Assembly: GCF_011605345.1 (NCBI RefSeq)
Contig: NZ_JAAOXM010000001.1
Location: forward strand, 434,001 to 498,000
DNA: 64,000 nucleotides
DNA from: Burkholderia sp. D-99
GTDB lineage: Bacteria; Pseudomonadota; Gammaproteobacteria; Burkholderiales; Burkholderiaceae
Direction: 5' to 3'
Of the stretch, positions 35,865 through 45,298 are shown in pieces. The notes beneath the pieces are model-generated. The model saw only the letters and a program-made list of their open reading frames with translations, searched no databases and was not told where the DNA came from. Within the stretch, counting starts at the first letter, position 1. Every line of letters begins with the position of its first letter. The position numbers and the translations under genes were made by a program.

Positions 35865-37141
35865 GTTTGAAGAAGGGAATCGCGCGGGCGGCAGCCGCCT
35901 GCGCGGGAATGATGCTGGCCGGCGCCGCGTGCGCCACGCAGCCGGCCGCAATGAAGGCTGAAACCGTATCGGGCGGCCGCTACGGGCCCGTCACCGTGAC
36001 CAAACCCAGCGGGCCGCTGCGCGGCTTCGTCGTGCTGTTCTCGCGCGAGGCCGGCTGGAATGCGGCCGACCAGCAGGCCGCCGATGCGCTCGCGAAGGCC
36101 GGTGCGATGACGGTCGGCGTCGATTCGGAGCGCTATGCGACGAATCTCGCCGCGAAGCAGGAGACTTGCCACCACCTCGACGGCGACGCCGAAGCGGTCA
36201 GCCACCAGCTCGAACGTCTCGCGCAGTCGTCGCGTTATTTCACGCCGATCGTCGCGGGTGTGGGCCAGGGCGGTGCGATCGCGAAGCAGATCCTGTCGAT
36301 GGCGCCGGAGAACACGATCGCGGGCGTCGTATCGGTCGACCCGGCCGCGAAGCTCGATCCGCGCTTCAAGCCGTGCCCGCCCGATCCGACGATCGTGCGC
36401 CGCGCGATGCCGGGTTTCGTCGAAACGGCAGCCGCGGGCGACAACACGAAGCTCGTGTCGCTCGTCACGTCGCATCTGCGGGACACCACCAGCGGCGACG
36501 AACTCGATGTGTCGGATCTGCCGCTCGTCGAGCTGCCGGCCAAGGGCGGCAACGGCCAGCTCGCGATCGTGATCTCGGGTGACGGCGGTTGGCGCGATCT
36601 CGACAAGACGATCGCCGAGGCGCTGCAGCGCGACGGCGTGTCGGTGGTCGGCATCGACAGCCTGCGCTATTTCTGGAGCGAGAAACCGCCCGCGCAGGTG
36701 AGCCGCGATCTCGCGCGCGTGATGCGCACCTACATGGCGCGCTGGCATGCGAATCGCGTGGCGCTGGTCGGTTACTCGTTCGGTGCCGACGTGATGCCGT
36801 TCGCGTACAACCGGCTGCCGGCCGACCTGCGCGACAAGGTCGCCGTGATGTCGCTGCTCGGCTTCGCGCCGGCCGCCGATTTCCAGATCCGCGTGACGGG
36901 CTGGCTCGGCATGCCGGCGAGCGACAAGGCGCTGAAGGTCGCGCCGGAACTCGCGAAGGTGCCGCCGCAGCTCGTGCAGTGCTTCTATGGCGCGGAAGAG
37001 AAGGACACGATGTGTCCGGCACTCGTGAACACGGGCGCCGACGTGATCAAGACGCAGGGCGATCACCACTTCGGCCGTGACTACATCGCGCTCGAGAAGA
37101 AGATTCTCGGCGCGTTCGGCAAGCCGGTGGCGGCGCGCTGA
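35861..37141 (+). CDS. AcvB/VirJ-family periplasmic protein, probable lysyl-phosphatidylglycerol hydrolase
   Basis: A 426-residue protein with signal peptide (AAAACAGMMLAGAACA). It has two alpha/beta-hydrolase-like halves: the N-terminal one (GFVVLFSREAGWNAADQQ, GVGQGGAIAKQIL) and a better conserved C-terminal VirJ domain (LAIVISGDGGWRDLDKTIAE, nucleophile elbow ALVGYSFGADVMP, late DHHFGRDY). Agrobacterium AcvB, encoded beside the MprF homologue LpiA, hydrolyses lysyl-PG in the periplasm. The same pairing and the four-base overlap with mprF indicate a synthesis-turnover pair here. Activity is inferred. Confidence 0.9.
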   Translation: MSLKKGIARAAAACAGMMLAGAACATQPAAMKAETVSGGRYGPVTVTKPSGPLRGFVVLFSREAGWNAADQQAADALAKAGAMTVGVDSERYATNLAAKQETCHHLDGDAEAVSHQLERLAQSSRYFTPIVAGVGQGGAIAKQILSMAPENTIAGVVSVDPAAKLDPRFKPCPPDPTIVRRAMPGFVETAAAGDNTKLVSLVTSHLRDTTSGDELDVSDLPLVELPAKGGNGQLAIVISGDGGWRDLDKTIAEALQRDGVSVVGIDSLRYFWSEKPPAQVSRDLARVMRTYMARWHANRVALVGYSFGADVMPFAYNRLPADLRDKVAVMSLLGFAPAADFQIRVTGWLGMPASDKALKVAPELAKVPPQLVQCFYGAEEKDTMCPALVNTGADVIKTQGDHHFGRDYIALEKKILGAFGKPVAAR

Positions 37142-37194
37142 ACGCCGGCGCCCGCTTCGCGGCGGGGGCCGGCCGGACCTTTCCGGTTCATCGT

Positions 37195-37220
37195 ACGGGC
37201 GGCCAGCGTGCCGCCCGTTT
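37195..37220 (+). terminator. Intrinsic terminator after the mprF-virJ operon
   Basis: Perfect 9-bp stem ACGGGCGGC / GCCGCCCGT with a 6-base loop (CAGCGT), followed by TTTCATTTT. It lies 54 bases after the virJ stop and touches the 3' end of the convergent DUF934 gene. Confidence 0.8.
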
Positions 37221-37651
37221 CATTTTCCGGCTTGCGTTGCCGCGTTCTGCTGCGGCATCGCCTCTCTCGCATCGCGCTGATAGAAGCCCGGGAACCGGTC
37301 GAGCTGCCGCCGCGCGGCCGTGATGTCCGTGCCGTCGCCGAGCACCGCGCTCGAAAACCCCGTGCGCTCCATCAGCAACAACTGGTCGACCAGCACGTCG
37401 CCGGTCGCGCGCAGGTCGCCGGCGAAGCCGTAGCGCTTGCGCAGCAGGTACGCCTGGCTGTATGCACGGCCATCGGTGAACGACGGAAACTGCAGGTCGA
37501 TGCGCGCGGCCTGAGCGATTTGCGCGGCAAGCGGCGGCAGTTCCTCGTCGTTGCCGATCGTCAGCGTCGCGGCGTCGTGCGATGGCGTGTCGGCGGTGTG
37601 TTCATCCGGCGTCAGCAGCCGGATACGTGCGCTCGGGTATTCCTGCTTCAT
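37220..37651 (-). CDS. DUF934 protein, accessory to nitrite/sulfite reductase
   Basis: A 143-residue protein whose ATG (37651) overlaps the stop of the reductase gene by four bases. DUF934 pattern: IDLQFPSFTDGRAYSQAYLL, FAGDLRATGDVLVDQL and the C-terminal GFYQRDAREAM. The family is consistently encoded next to sulfite reductase in beta- and alphaproteobacteria and is often called an oxidoreductase, though no cofactor motif is visible. Translational coupling implies a fixed ratio with the reductase. Confidence 0.9.
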   Translation of the reverse strand: MKQEYPSARIRLLTPDEHTADTPSHDAATLTIGNDEELPPLAAQIAQAARIDLQFPSFTDGRAYSQAYLLRKRYGFAGDLRATGDVLVDQLLLMERTGFSSAVLGDGTDITAARRQLDRFPGFYQRDAREAMPQQNAATQAGK

Positions 37652-39432
37652 GCGTGCTCCACCTGATGGCGCGCGTCGTTCGCGGCGGCCTTGAAGGGTT
37701 CCATGCCGATGCGGCGTACGGTGTCGATGAATCGTTCGCTGCGGCCGTCGTCATCGATCCGCGCGTCGAGGTAGGCGTTGACGATCGCGTCGACGACATC
37801 GACGATCTCGTCCGCCGAAAACGACGGACCGATCACCTTGCCCGGCCGTGCGGGGCCGCTCGCGGTCGAGCCGTCCGAGCCGCCGAGCGTGACCTGGTAC
37901 CACTCGGCGCCGTCCTTGTCGACGCCGAGGATGCCGAGGTGGCCGCTGTGATGATGGCCGCATGAATTGATGCAGCCGCTGATGTGCAGGTCGATGTCGC
38001 CGACGTCGTGCAGCATGTCGAGATCCTGGAAGCGCTCGGTGATCGCGTCGGCGATCGGGATCGAGCGTGCGTTCGCCAGCGCGCAGAAGTCACCGCCCGG
38101 GCACGCGATCATGTCCGTCAGGAGTCCGACGTTCGCGCTGGCGAGCCCGATCGCGCGGGCGTTTTCCCACAGCAGGAACAGGTCGTCGACATGCACCCAC
38201 GGCAGCACGACATTCTGCGTGTGCGTGACGCGCGCCTCGCCGGCCGAGAAACGGTCGGCGAGATCGGCGAGCGCGTCGAGCTGGTCCGGCGACGCGTCGC
38301 CCGGCGCCTGCAGACGGCGCTTGAACGACAGCGTGACGATGCGCAGCGCCGGGTCGCGGTGGTCGGCGACATTGCGTGCGAGCCAGCGCGCGAAGGCCGG
38401 ATGGCGTGCGGCCTGGGCGGACACGCGCAGGTTCGCGTCGCGCAGGCCGGCCGTGCGCGGCTTGAGCCTCGGAGGGACGAACGAAGCGGCGATGCGGTCG
38501 AGTTCGACCTGGGCAATCGTGTGCAGCCCGCCGTCGTGATCGACGATCTGGCGGAACTCCTCCTCGACGTCGTCGATGTAGCGCTGCCCCTCGGTCTTCA
38601 CGAGGATCTTGATTCGCGCCTTGTACTTGTTGTCGCGCCGTCCGTAGCGGTTGTACACGCGGACGATCGCCTCGATGTAGTTCATCACGTGCTGCCAGGG
38701 CAGGAACGCGCGCAGCAGCGTCGCGATCGTCGGCGTACGGCCCATCCCGCCGCCGACGCTCACGCGAAAGCCGAGAGCGCCCGCGTCGTCGCGCACGAGC
38801 TTGAGTCCGACGTCGTGCCAGTCGGTCGCGGCACGATCTTCGGCCGACCCGGTGATCGCGATCTTGAACTTGCGCGGCAGGAACGCGAATTCAGGGTGCA
38901 GCGTCGTCCACTGGCGCATCACTTCGGCGAACGGGCGCGGATCGGCGATCTCGTCCGGCGCGACGCCGGCGCGCTCGTCGCACGAGATGTTGCGGATGCA
39001 GTTGCCGCTCGTCTGGATGCCGTGCATGTCGACGGTCGCGAGCAGGTCCATCACGTCGGCGGCCTTCGCGAGCGGAATCCAGTTGAACTGCACGTTGGTG
39101 CGCGTCGTGAAGTGCGCGCTGCGGGTCGGCAGGCGCAGCGTGCCGAGCAACGCCTGCGCGTCGCATGCGGCGCGGTAGGTGGCGTCGTCGGGCACGTCGT
39201 AGTCGCGCGCGATCCGCGCGAGCACGCGCAGCTGCGCGCTCGACAGTTCGCCGTACGGGACGGCCACGCGCAGCATCGGCGCGTGGCGCTGCACATACCA
39301 GCCGTTCTGCAGGCGCAGCGGCCGGAACGCGTCTTCGCTCAGCGTGCCGTGCTGCCAGCGCTCGAGTTGGTCGCGAAACTGGGCGGCGCGGCTGTGCACG
39401 AGCGCCCGGTCGAAAACGGTGTATCGATACAT
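37648..39432 (-). CDS. Siroheme-dependent nitrite/sulfite reductase
   Basis: A 594-residue hemoprotein, start ATG 39432 (MYRYTVFDRALVHSRAAQFR). It has two ferredoxin-like half-domains and two siroheme domains, with the [4Fe-4S]-siroheme Cys set in ACPGGDFCALAN and SGCINSCGHHHSG, and substrate-side SGNCIRNISCDE. The neighbour DUF934 points to assimilatory sulfite reduction (CysI role), but nitrite reduction cannot be excluded by sequence. Members of this branch take electrons from ferredoxin or flavoprotein partners; no CysJ is adjacent. Siroheme may come from the cobA gene at 18319. Confidence 0.93.
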   Translation of the reverse strand: MYRYTVFDRALVHSRAAQFRDQLERWQHGTLSEDAFRPLRLQNGWYVQRHAPMLRVAVPYGELSSAQLRVLARIARDYDVPDDATYRAACDAQALLGTLRLPTRSAHFTTRTNVQFNWIPLAKAADVMDLLATVDMHGIQTSGNCIRNISCDERAGVAPDEIADPRPFAEVMRQWTTLHPEFAFLPRKFKIAITGSAEDRAATDWHDVGLKLVRDDAGALGFRVSVGGGMGRTPTIATLLRAFLPWQHVMNYIEAIVRVYNRYGRRDNKYKARIKILVKTEGQRYIDDVEEEFRQIVDHDGGLHTIAQVELDRIAASFVPPRLKPRTAGLRDANLRVSAQAARHPAFARWLARNVADHRDPALRIVTLSFKRRLQAPGDASPDQLDALADLADRFSAGEARVTHTQNVVLPWVHVDDLFLLWENARAIGLASANVGLLTDMIACPGGDFCALANARSIPIADAITERFQDLDMLHDVGDIDLHISGCINSCGHHHSGHLGILGVDKDGAEWYQVTLGGSDGSTASGPARPGKVIGPSFSADEIVDVVDAIVNAYLDARIDDDGRSERFIDTVRRIGMEPFKAAANDARHQVEHA

Positions 39433-39638
39433 GACGTGATACGCGAGGAGAGCCACGGCGCGATGCGCGCGGCTCAGGGGGGCGTTGCGACGGGTGTCAG
39501 GCAACCGGAGACAGCGTAGGGAACGCGGGGCGGCGGGACAAGCAGCAGATCGGGACGAAAAGGGCGCAGCAGATGGCCGGCGAGACGTCGGTGCGGGCCG
39601 GCGCGGACCGGGCATGCGTGCATGCCCGTGACGGGTGT

Positions 39639-40034
39639 TTACGCGTCGGCGTCGACGACGAGCGCCGGATCGAGCGCGCGGATGCGCTGGTCGATGAAGT
39701 AGCCGCCGCCTTCCTGGTAGCGCAGGAACAGGCGGCTGCACGAGCGGCAGCGGCTGACGGTGCAGCGGTTGTACGGGAAATGGCGCAGCGCGATCGGCGC
39801 GTCGTCCGACGCGTAGCGTGTGCCGCCCGGATGATATTCGGCGTAGGTCGGCTCCGTATCACCGGGCGGCGCGAGCGTGGCGACTTCGGTCAGTTGCGCG
39901 TCCTGCAGCGACAGCGGCAGGGTCGTCCATCCGGCGAGCGGCGTTTTCGTGCAGGTGCACGGCTGCGTGACGTGCGCCGCTTCGGCCGTCAGTTTCAACA
40001 GCGCGTCGTGATCGAGGTAGGGCAGTTGACTCAT
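39639..40034 (-). CDS. Conserved hypothetical Cys-rich protein
   Basis: A 131-residue cytosolic protein. A conserved-looking segment RCTVSRCRSCSRLFLRYQEG with three Cys, plus an earlier CTCTK, could bind zinc. It ends in GYFIDQRIRALDPALVVDAD. No family name recognised. It is transcribed toward the reductase gene 206 bases downstream, and association with that cluster is likely. Confidence 0.7.
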   Translation of the reverse strand: MSQLPYLDHDALLKLTAEAAHVTQPCTCTKTPLAGWTTLPLSLQDAQLTEVATLAPPGDTEPTYAEYHPGGTRYASDDAPIALRHFPYNRCTVSRCRSCSRLFLRYQEGGGYFIDQRIRALDPALVVDADA

Positions 40035-40137
40035 GGGACATCATGAAGGGGCGGTGGGATCAGCACTGTAACCTGCGTGCGGATTGCATGCATGGCGGCC
40101 ATGACGCAGGTGGCCCACCGCGTGCATCGTGTGCGAT

Positions 40138-41571
40138 TCAACCGCCCTTGCGGACCGACGGCTGCGCGACCAGCTCGCCGAGCACGCGGATCGCGCGCTC
40201 GATGTCGCGGCTCCACGGATGGCCGAAGTTCACGCGCACGCAACGCTCGAAGCCGTGCGCGGCCGAAAACAGCGGGCCCGGCGCAAAGCTGATCCCGCGC
40301 GCGATCGCTTGCCGATGCAACTCCATCGCGTCGATCGCGTCGGGAAACGCGAGCCACAGAAAATAGCCGCCTTCGGGCCGCACCCACTCGACGCCAGGCG
40401 GCAGCCAGCGCCGCAGCGCGTCGTCCATCCGGTCGAGCTGCGTGTGCAGCGCGCCGCGCAGCTTGCGCAAGTGCCGGTCGTAGCCGCCATGCTCGAGATA
40501 GTTCGCGATGCCGGCCTGCGCGGGAATGCTGGCCGACAGCGTCGTCATCAGCTTGAGCCGCTGCACCTTCTCCGCGAACCGGCCGGCGGCGGCCCAGCCG
40601 ATCCGGTAGCCGGGCGCAAGCGTCTTCGAGAACGAACTGCAGTGCATCACGAGTCCATGCCGATCGAACGCGCGCGCGGGCAGCGGATAGTCGGGGCCGA
40701 AATGCAGCTCGCCGTATACGTCGTCCTCGATCAGCGGCACGTCGCGCGCGGCGAGCAACTCGACCAGCGCCCGCTTTTTTTCGGTAGACAGCGTGACGCC
40801 GGTCGGATTCTGGAAATTGGTCATGAACCAGCACGCGCGAATGTCGTGCCGGTCGAGCGCGTTCGCGAGCGCATCGAGATCGAGGCCCGTGCGCGGATCG
40901 ACCGGAATCTCGACCGCGCGCAGGTCGAGCCGTTCGATCGCCTGCAGCGCCGCATAGAAGCCGGGCGCTTCGACGGCCACGACGTCGCCTGGCCGCGTAA
41001 CGGCCATCAGGCACAGGTTCAGCGCTTCGAGCGCGCCGTTCGTGACGACGATCTCGTCGATGGGCTGCGAGATGCCCGTCGCGAGATAGCGCCGTGCGAT
41101 CTGCTGGCGCAGCGCCTCGTTGCCGGGCGGCAGGTCGACGACCGTGCTCCACGGGCTGACGAGCCGCGTGGCCTGCGCGAGCGATTTCGCGAGACGCGGT
41201 AACGGAAACAGTTGCGGCGACGGGAATGCGGAGCCGAGCGGCACGATGCCGGGTTGCGTGGCCGCGTCGAGGACGGAGAACACGAGGCTGCTGATGTCGA
41301 CCTTGCGCGTGGCGCCGGCCCGTCCTGTGCGGCGCCTGGCAGCCGGGCTCGCCTGCGGCGTTGCGCCCGGCGCGACGTAGTAGCCCGAGCGTTCGCGTGC
41401 GCGGATCAGCCCCCACTGTTCGAGCAGGTAGTACGCGCGAAACACCGTCGACTGGCTCACGCCGTGCTGTGCGATGATCTGCCGCAGCGACGGCAGGCGC
41501 GTGCCGACGGCGAGGTTGCCGTTGCGGATGTCGTCGGCGATCGTGTGGGCGAGGGTTTCGTAGCGTTTCAT
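40138..41571 (-). CDS. MocR-type regulator (GntR HTH fused to aminotransferase-like domain)
   Basis: A 477-residue protein; ATG 41571 gives MKRYETLAHTIADDIRNGNL. GntR wHTH at residues 1-75 (LPSLRQIIAQHGVSQSTVFR), a linker, then a fold-type I PLP domain with the PLP-Lys motif SSFSKTLAPGYRIGW and NFQNPTGVTLS. MocR proteins sense PLP-linked or amino-acid signals and act on nearby genes. The small gene and reductase downstream are on the same strand, and a sulfur or amino-acid connection is possible but unproven. Confidence 0.9.
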   Translation of the reverse strand: MKRYETLAHTIADDIRNGNLAVGTRLPSLRQIIAQHGVSQSTVFRAYYLLEQWGLIRARERSGYYVAPGATPQASPAARRRTGRAGATRKVDISSLVFSVLDAATQPGIVPLGSAFPSPQLFPLPRLAKSLAQATRLVSPWSTVVDLPPGNEALRQQIARRYLATGISQPIDEIVVTNGALEALNLCLMAVTRPGDVVAVEAPGFYAALQAIERLDLRAVEIPVDPRTGLDLDALANALDRHDIRACWFMTNFQNPTGVTLSTEKKRALVELLAARDVPLIEDDVYGELHFGPDYPLPARAFDRHGLVMHCSSFSKTLAPGYRIGWAAAGRFAEKVQRLKLMTTLSASIPAQAGIANYLEHGGYDRHLRKLRGALHTQLDRMDDALRRWLPPGVEWVRPEGGYFLWLAFPDAIDAMELHRQAIARGISFAPGPLFSAAHGFERCVRVNFGHPWSRDIERAIRVLGELVAQPSVRKGG

Positions 41572-41700
41572 CGGCGAGGGTGGCGCGCGCCGTCGCCACG
41601 CGCGGGCCGGACTGGCGCCGCGCCGGCGGGCGCGGCTCATTGTCCGATGCGCGGCCCGAAAAAGAAAGCGCAGGCGCGTCGGCCGCGCTTTCCCGCTGCG

Positions 41701-43011
41701 TCAGGCCGCGTTCGGCTCCACATTCTGCCGGTTCGCACCGCCACGCAGCGGCGGCAACGGCTCGACCTTGCCGACGATGAACAGGTACGACAGCGCGCCG
41801 ACCACGCACAACGCGCCGGCCACCGCGAGCGGCACGACGAACGAGCCTTTCGTGATCGACAGCATCACGCCCGTGAACGTCGTGATGAAGATCCCCGCGA
41901 GATTGCCCGCGAAGTTCTGGATGCCGCCGAGCGACGCGACATGCGCCGGCGTCGGCGCGACTTCGCCGACGAGCGTCCACACGTTGGCGCCCGCGAACGA
42001 CAGGCTGGCATACGCGAGCGCGAACAGCGCAAGGCACGCCCAGACGTTCTCGACGAAGGCCGACAGCGCGATCGACGAAGACAGCAGCATCCCGAGCACG
42101 AGGCAGGTCTTGCGTGCGGCGGTCGCGCTCCAGCCGCGGCGGAACAGGCTGTCCGACACATAGCCGCCGAGCCAGCCGCCCGGAATCGCGAGCAGCGCGG
42201 GCAGCATGCCCCACGTGCCGAGCGACGCGAGCGAGAAGCCGCGCGCTTGCAGCAGGTAGCTCGGGAACCACGTGATGAAGAAGTAGATCGCGAAGTTCAG
42301 GCAGAACAGGCCGATCATCATCCCCCACACGGTGCGGTAGCGGAACAGGTCGAGCCACGACACCCTCGCGCCGTCGGTTGCGGCCGCAACGGTCTGAGCG
42401 CCGCGCTGCGCGAGCAATGCATCGACGGCATCGGGCGCGATCGCGCGATAGCGTTCCGGGTCACGATAGATGAACCACCACGCCAGTGCCCACACGATGC
42501 CGATGCCGCCCGTAATCACGAACGATCCGCGCCAGCCGACGATCGAGATCAGCCAGGCGACGAGCGGCAGCGACAGCGCGGAGCCGACGCGCGAGCCGCT
42601 GTCGAAGATGCTGCTCGCGAGCCCGCGTTCGCTGCGCGGGAACCAGTTGAACGCGACCTTCGCGAACGACGGGATCGCGGCCGCTTCGCCCACGCCGAGC
42701 ATCAGTCGCACGCCGACGAGCTGCGCGAGGCCGCGCGCGGCGCCCGTCGCGACGGTGAACACCGACCACCAGCCCACCGCGAGCGCGAGGCTCACGCGCA
42801 CGCCGACCTTGTCGATGAACCAGCCGGCCGGCAACTGCAGGAACGCGTAGGTCCAGAAGAACGCGCTCAGCACGAGCCCCATGCCGACCGCGTCGAGGCC
42901 GAGGTCGGCGCGGATGCTGGGCGCCGCGATCGCAAGGTTCGCGCGGTCGATGAAGTTGATGACGTTGGCCAGGAAGCACATCAGGATCATGGCCCATCGG
43001 ATGCGTGGCAT
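41701..43011 (-). CDS. MFS transporter, hexuronate (ExuT/GudP-like) type
   Basis: A 436-residue, twelve-helix transporter of the anion:cation symporter branch: start MPRIRWAMILMCFLANVINF, RANLAIAAPSIRADLGLD, and RLMLGVGEAAAIPSFAKVAF in the conserved TM4 region, FNWFPRSERGLASSIFDSGS. This branch takes up hexuronates, galactonate or glucarate with protons. It lies 71 bases downstream of uxuA on the same strand, so hexuronate (glucuronate/galacturonate) or a derived aldonate is the likely substrate. Confidence 0.88.
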   Translation of the reverse strand: MPRIRWAMILMCFLANVINFIDRANLAIAAPSIRADLGLDAVGMGLVLSAFFWTYAFLQLPAGWFIDKVGVRVSLALAVGWWSVFTVATGAARGLAQLVGVRLMLGVGEAAAIPSFAKVAFNWFPRSERGLASSIFDSGSRVGSALSLPLVAWLISIVGWRGSFVITGGIGIVWALAWWFIYRDPERYRAIAPDAVDALLAQRGAQTVAAATDGARVSWLDLFRYRTVWGMMIGLFCLNFAIYFFITWFPSYLLQARGFSLASLGTWGMLPALLAIPGGWLGGYVSDSLFRRGWSATAARKTCLVLGMLLSSSIALSAFVENVWACLALFALAYASLSFAGANVWTLVGEVAPTPAHVASLGGIQNFAGNLAGIFITTFTGVMLSITKGSFVVPLAVAGALCVVGALSYLFIVGKVEPLPPLRGGANRQNVEPNAA

Positions 43012-43082
43012 GCGGTGTCTCCTCGCGGAATGTCGTGACGGGCGGCCGGCGATCCGCTGCGCCGGCCGCCTCGATGGGCGGG

Positions 43083-44147
43083 TTATCGCGTGGTGTGCGA
43101 CGGCGTGCGGTCGAACTTCGCGAGCGCTTCCCACAGGCCGTTCAGGTAGACCGCGCCGAGCGCGCGGTCGTAGAGGCCGTAGCCGGGCTTGCCCGTCTCG
43201 CCCCAGATCATGCGGCCGTGGTCGGGGCGCACGTAGCCGGTGAAGCCGGTGTCGTGGTACGCCTTCACGATCGCGGCGATGTCGAGCGAGCCGCAGCTCG
43301 ACAGGTGGGCGGTTTCCTCGAAATCGCCGTTCGCGTCGACCTTCACGTTGCGGATGTGCGCGAAGTGGATGCGGCCCATCGCGCCGAATTCGCGCACGAG
43401 CGCCTCGACATCGTTCTGCGGGCCTGCGCCGAGCGAGCCCGAGCACAGCGTCAGCCCGTTCGCGGGCGTGTCGACGATGCGCACGATCCGCGCGAGATCG
43501 TCGCGGTTCTTCACGATGCGCGGCAGCCCGAAGATCGGGCGCGGCGGATCGTCGGGGTGGATCGCCATCTTCACGCCGGCTTCCTCGGCCACGGGGATGA
43601 TCGCCTTCAGGAAATATTCGAGGTTCGCCCACAGAGCGGCCTCGTCGACGTCGCGATACTCGGCGAGCAGCGCCCGCAACTGTTCGGGCCGGTAGCTCGA
43701 ATCCCAGCCCGGCAGCGCGATGCCGTTGTCCGGATCGATCCGGTCGACTGCGTCGGTGCTGAATGCGAGGCAGGTCGAGCCGTCGTCGAGCGTCTTCGCG
43801 AGCTCGGTGCGCGTCCAGTCGAAGACGGGCATGAAGTTGTAGCAGATGACGCGGACACCAGCCGCGCCGAGATGGCGAATCGTCTGACGGTAGTTGTCGA
43901 TCAGGCGGTCGCGGCCCGGCCTGCCGAGCTTGATGTCCTCGTGGACCGGCACCGATTCGACAACGTCGAACTGCAGGCCGGCGCGTTCGATCGTCGCCTT
44001 CAGCGCGTCGATCTTGTGTGCGGGCCAGACTTCGCCCACGGGTTCGTCGTAGATCGCCGACACGATATGCGTGACGCCCGGGATCTGGCGGATGTATTGC
44101 AGCGAGACCGGATCGGACTCGCCGTACCAACGGAAAGACATCTTCAC
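43083..44147 (-). CDS. uxuA: Mannonate dehydratase
   Basis: A 354-residue TIM-barrel enzyme; GTG 44147 has AGGAG eight bases upstream (ATG 44141 is an alternative). Family segments: [73 protein letters not shown] and [11 protein letters not shown]. It dehydrates D-mannonate to 2-keto-3-deoxygluconate in glucuronate breakdown. Transcribed with the MFS gene and divergent from a UxuR-like regulator; operator-like dyads lie in between. UxuB and UxaC are not in this window. Confidence 0.95.
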   Translation of the reverse strand: MKMSFRWYGESDPVSLQYIRQIPGVTHIVSAIYDEPVGEVWPAHKIDALKATIERAGLQFDVVESVPVHEDIKLGRPGRDRLIDNYRQTIRHLGAAGVRVICYNFMPVFDWTRTELAKTLDDGSTCLAFSTDAVDRIDPDNGIALPGWDSSYRPEQLRALLAEYRDVDEAALWANLEYFLKAIIPVAEEAGVKMAIHPDDPPRPIFGLPRIVKNRDDLARIVRIVDTPANGLTLCSGSLGAGPQNDVEALVREFGAMGRIHFAHIRNVKVDANGDFEETAHLSSCGSLDIAAIVKAYHDTGFTGYVRPDHGRMIWGETGKPGYGLYDRALGAVYLNGLWEALAKFDRTPSHTTR

Positions 44148-44228
44148 TGGAGCGGCTCCTGGCTGGCGGTTGATGCATCGGACGGACGGGCGGCAGCGTG
44201 CCGGCCCGTTTCCGGTGAGCGGATTATG

Positions 44229-44266
44229 ATTGGTATGCCAGTTGTGCGGGATAGTGGTTTACCAGT
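44229..44266. promoter_or_regulatory. Two UxuR/ExuR-type operators before uxuA
   Basis: TGGTATGCCA (44231-44240, within ATTGGTATGCCAGTT) and TGGTTTACCA (44255-44264) match the enterobacterial UxuR/ExuR core TGGTATACCA at nine and nine of ten positions. They lie 84-117 bases upstream of the uxuA start, spaced 24 bases centre to centre. They likely bind the adjacent regulator. Confidence 0.7.
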
Positions 44267-44351
44267 TGTCGGCGCGCGGCCGGCCGGCATGGCGCATCGG
44301 GAGGCACCCCGGCACGCCGGCCAACACGCCGAACCGGACGCTGGCCGGAAT

Positions 44352-44361
44352 TGGTGTACCA
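44352..44361. promoter_or_regulatory. UxuR/ExuR-type operator before the regulator gene
   Basis: TGGTGTACCA, inside AATTGGTGTACCATTTT, is a third near-match to the TGGTATACCA core and lies 53 bases upstream of the regulator start. It suggests autoregulation and possibly looping with the two uxuA-side sites. Confidence 0.65.
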
Positions 44362-44413
44362 TTTTGCGATCCGGCGCCGCGACGGCGCCGGCCAGCCTGT
44401 TGCGAGCCTTTCG

Positions 44414-45136
44414 ATGACCGATCTTTCCAGCCAGCCAGCCAGCCGCGATACCGATGCCGCGGACCGCTCCTATATCGGCCTTGCGCGGCAGATTCACGCG
44501 ATGGTGGCCGCCGGTGCGTTCGAGGCCGGCGCGCGGCTGCCGTCCGAGCGCAGCCTGGCCGACCAGTTCGGCGTGAGCCGCACGCAGGTGCGCGAGGCGA
44601 TCATCGCGCTCGAGGTGCAGGGAATCGTCGAGGTGCGGATCGGTTCGGGCATCTACATATCGGCGGCTGATGCCGCGCGACCGGTGACGTTCGAGGTGCC
44701 GCGCGGCCCGGGGCCGATCGAGACGCTGCGCGCACGCGGGCTGATCGAGGCGGAGGTCGCGGCGCTCGCGGCGACCGAGCGCAAGGATGCGGATCTCGAC
44801 CGGCTGTTTTTCTCGTTGACGACGATGCGCGAGCAGATGGACGACAAGGCCGCGTACGACGCGGCCGATCGCCAGTTCCACCTGCGCATCGCGGAATCGA
44901 CCGGCAACACGGTGCTGCTGCACATGGTCACGGCGATGTGGGACTGCGCGCGCAGCGATCCGCTGTGGGACAAGATCGAGGAGCATTTCCACTCGAGCGC
45001 GCTGCGCGAGGCATCGCAGGAGGATCACCAGCGGATCTTCGCGGCGATCATGGCGCGCGACGCGGCCGCTGCACGCGATGCGATGCGTGCCCACCTGTCG
45101 CGCGTGATCGCGGAATTCACGCAGGCGTGGCGCTGA
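44414..45136 (+). CDS. UxuR-like GntR/FadR-family repressor
   Basis: A 240-residue protein; ATG 44414 is preferred over a TTG at 44351, which lies inside the operator. GntR wHTH (RLPSERSLADQFGVSRTQVR, EVQGIVEVRIGSGIYIS) is followed by an all-helical FCD ligand domain (ADRQFHLRIAESTGNTVLLH, then the metal-site HQRIFAAIMARDAAAARDAM). Divergent from uxuA and flanked by three TGGTnTnCCA dyads. Expected to repress hexuronate genes until glucuronate or fructuronate binds. Confidence 0.9.
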   Translation: MTDLSSQPASRDTDAADRSYIGLARQIHAMVAAGAFEAGARLPSERSLADQFGVSRTQVREAIIALEVQGIVEVRIGSGIYISAADAARPVTFEVPRGPGPIETLRARGLIEAEVAALAATERKDADLDRLFFSLTTMREQMDDKAAYDAADRQFHLRIAESTGNTVLLHMVTAMWDCARSDPLWDKIEEHFHSSALREASQEDHQRIFAAIMARDAAAARDAMRAHLSRVIAEFTQAWR

Positions 45137-45298
45137 GGTTCTTCGGTCCGGTCAGCGGAAGCGGGGCGCCGTAACGGCACCGGCATGCGGCGTCGATGAT
45201 GCCGCGCGTGCGCCGTATACGGCTTCTTCCAATTGCGCGACGGTAGCTTTTATGGTCTTGTTGCGGGATATCGCATCGACTCGAAAAAGGACAGTCGA

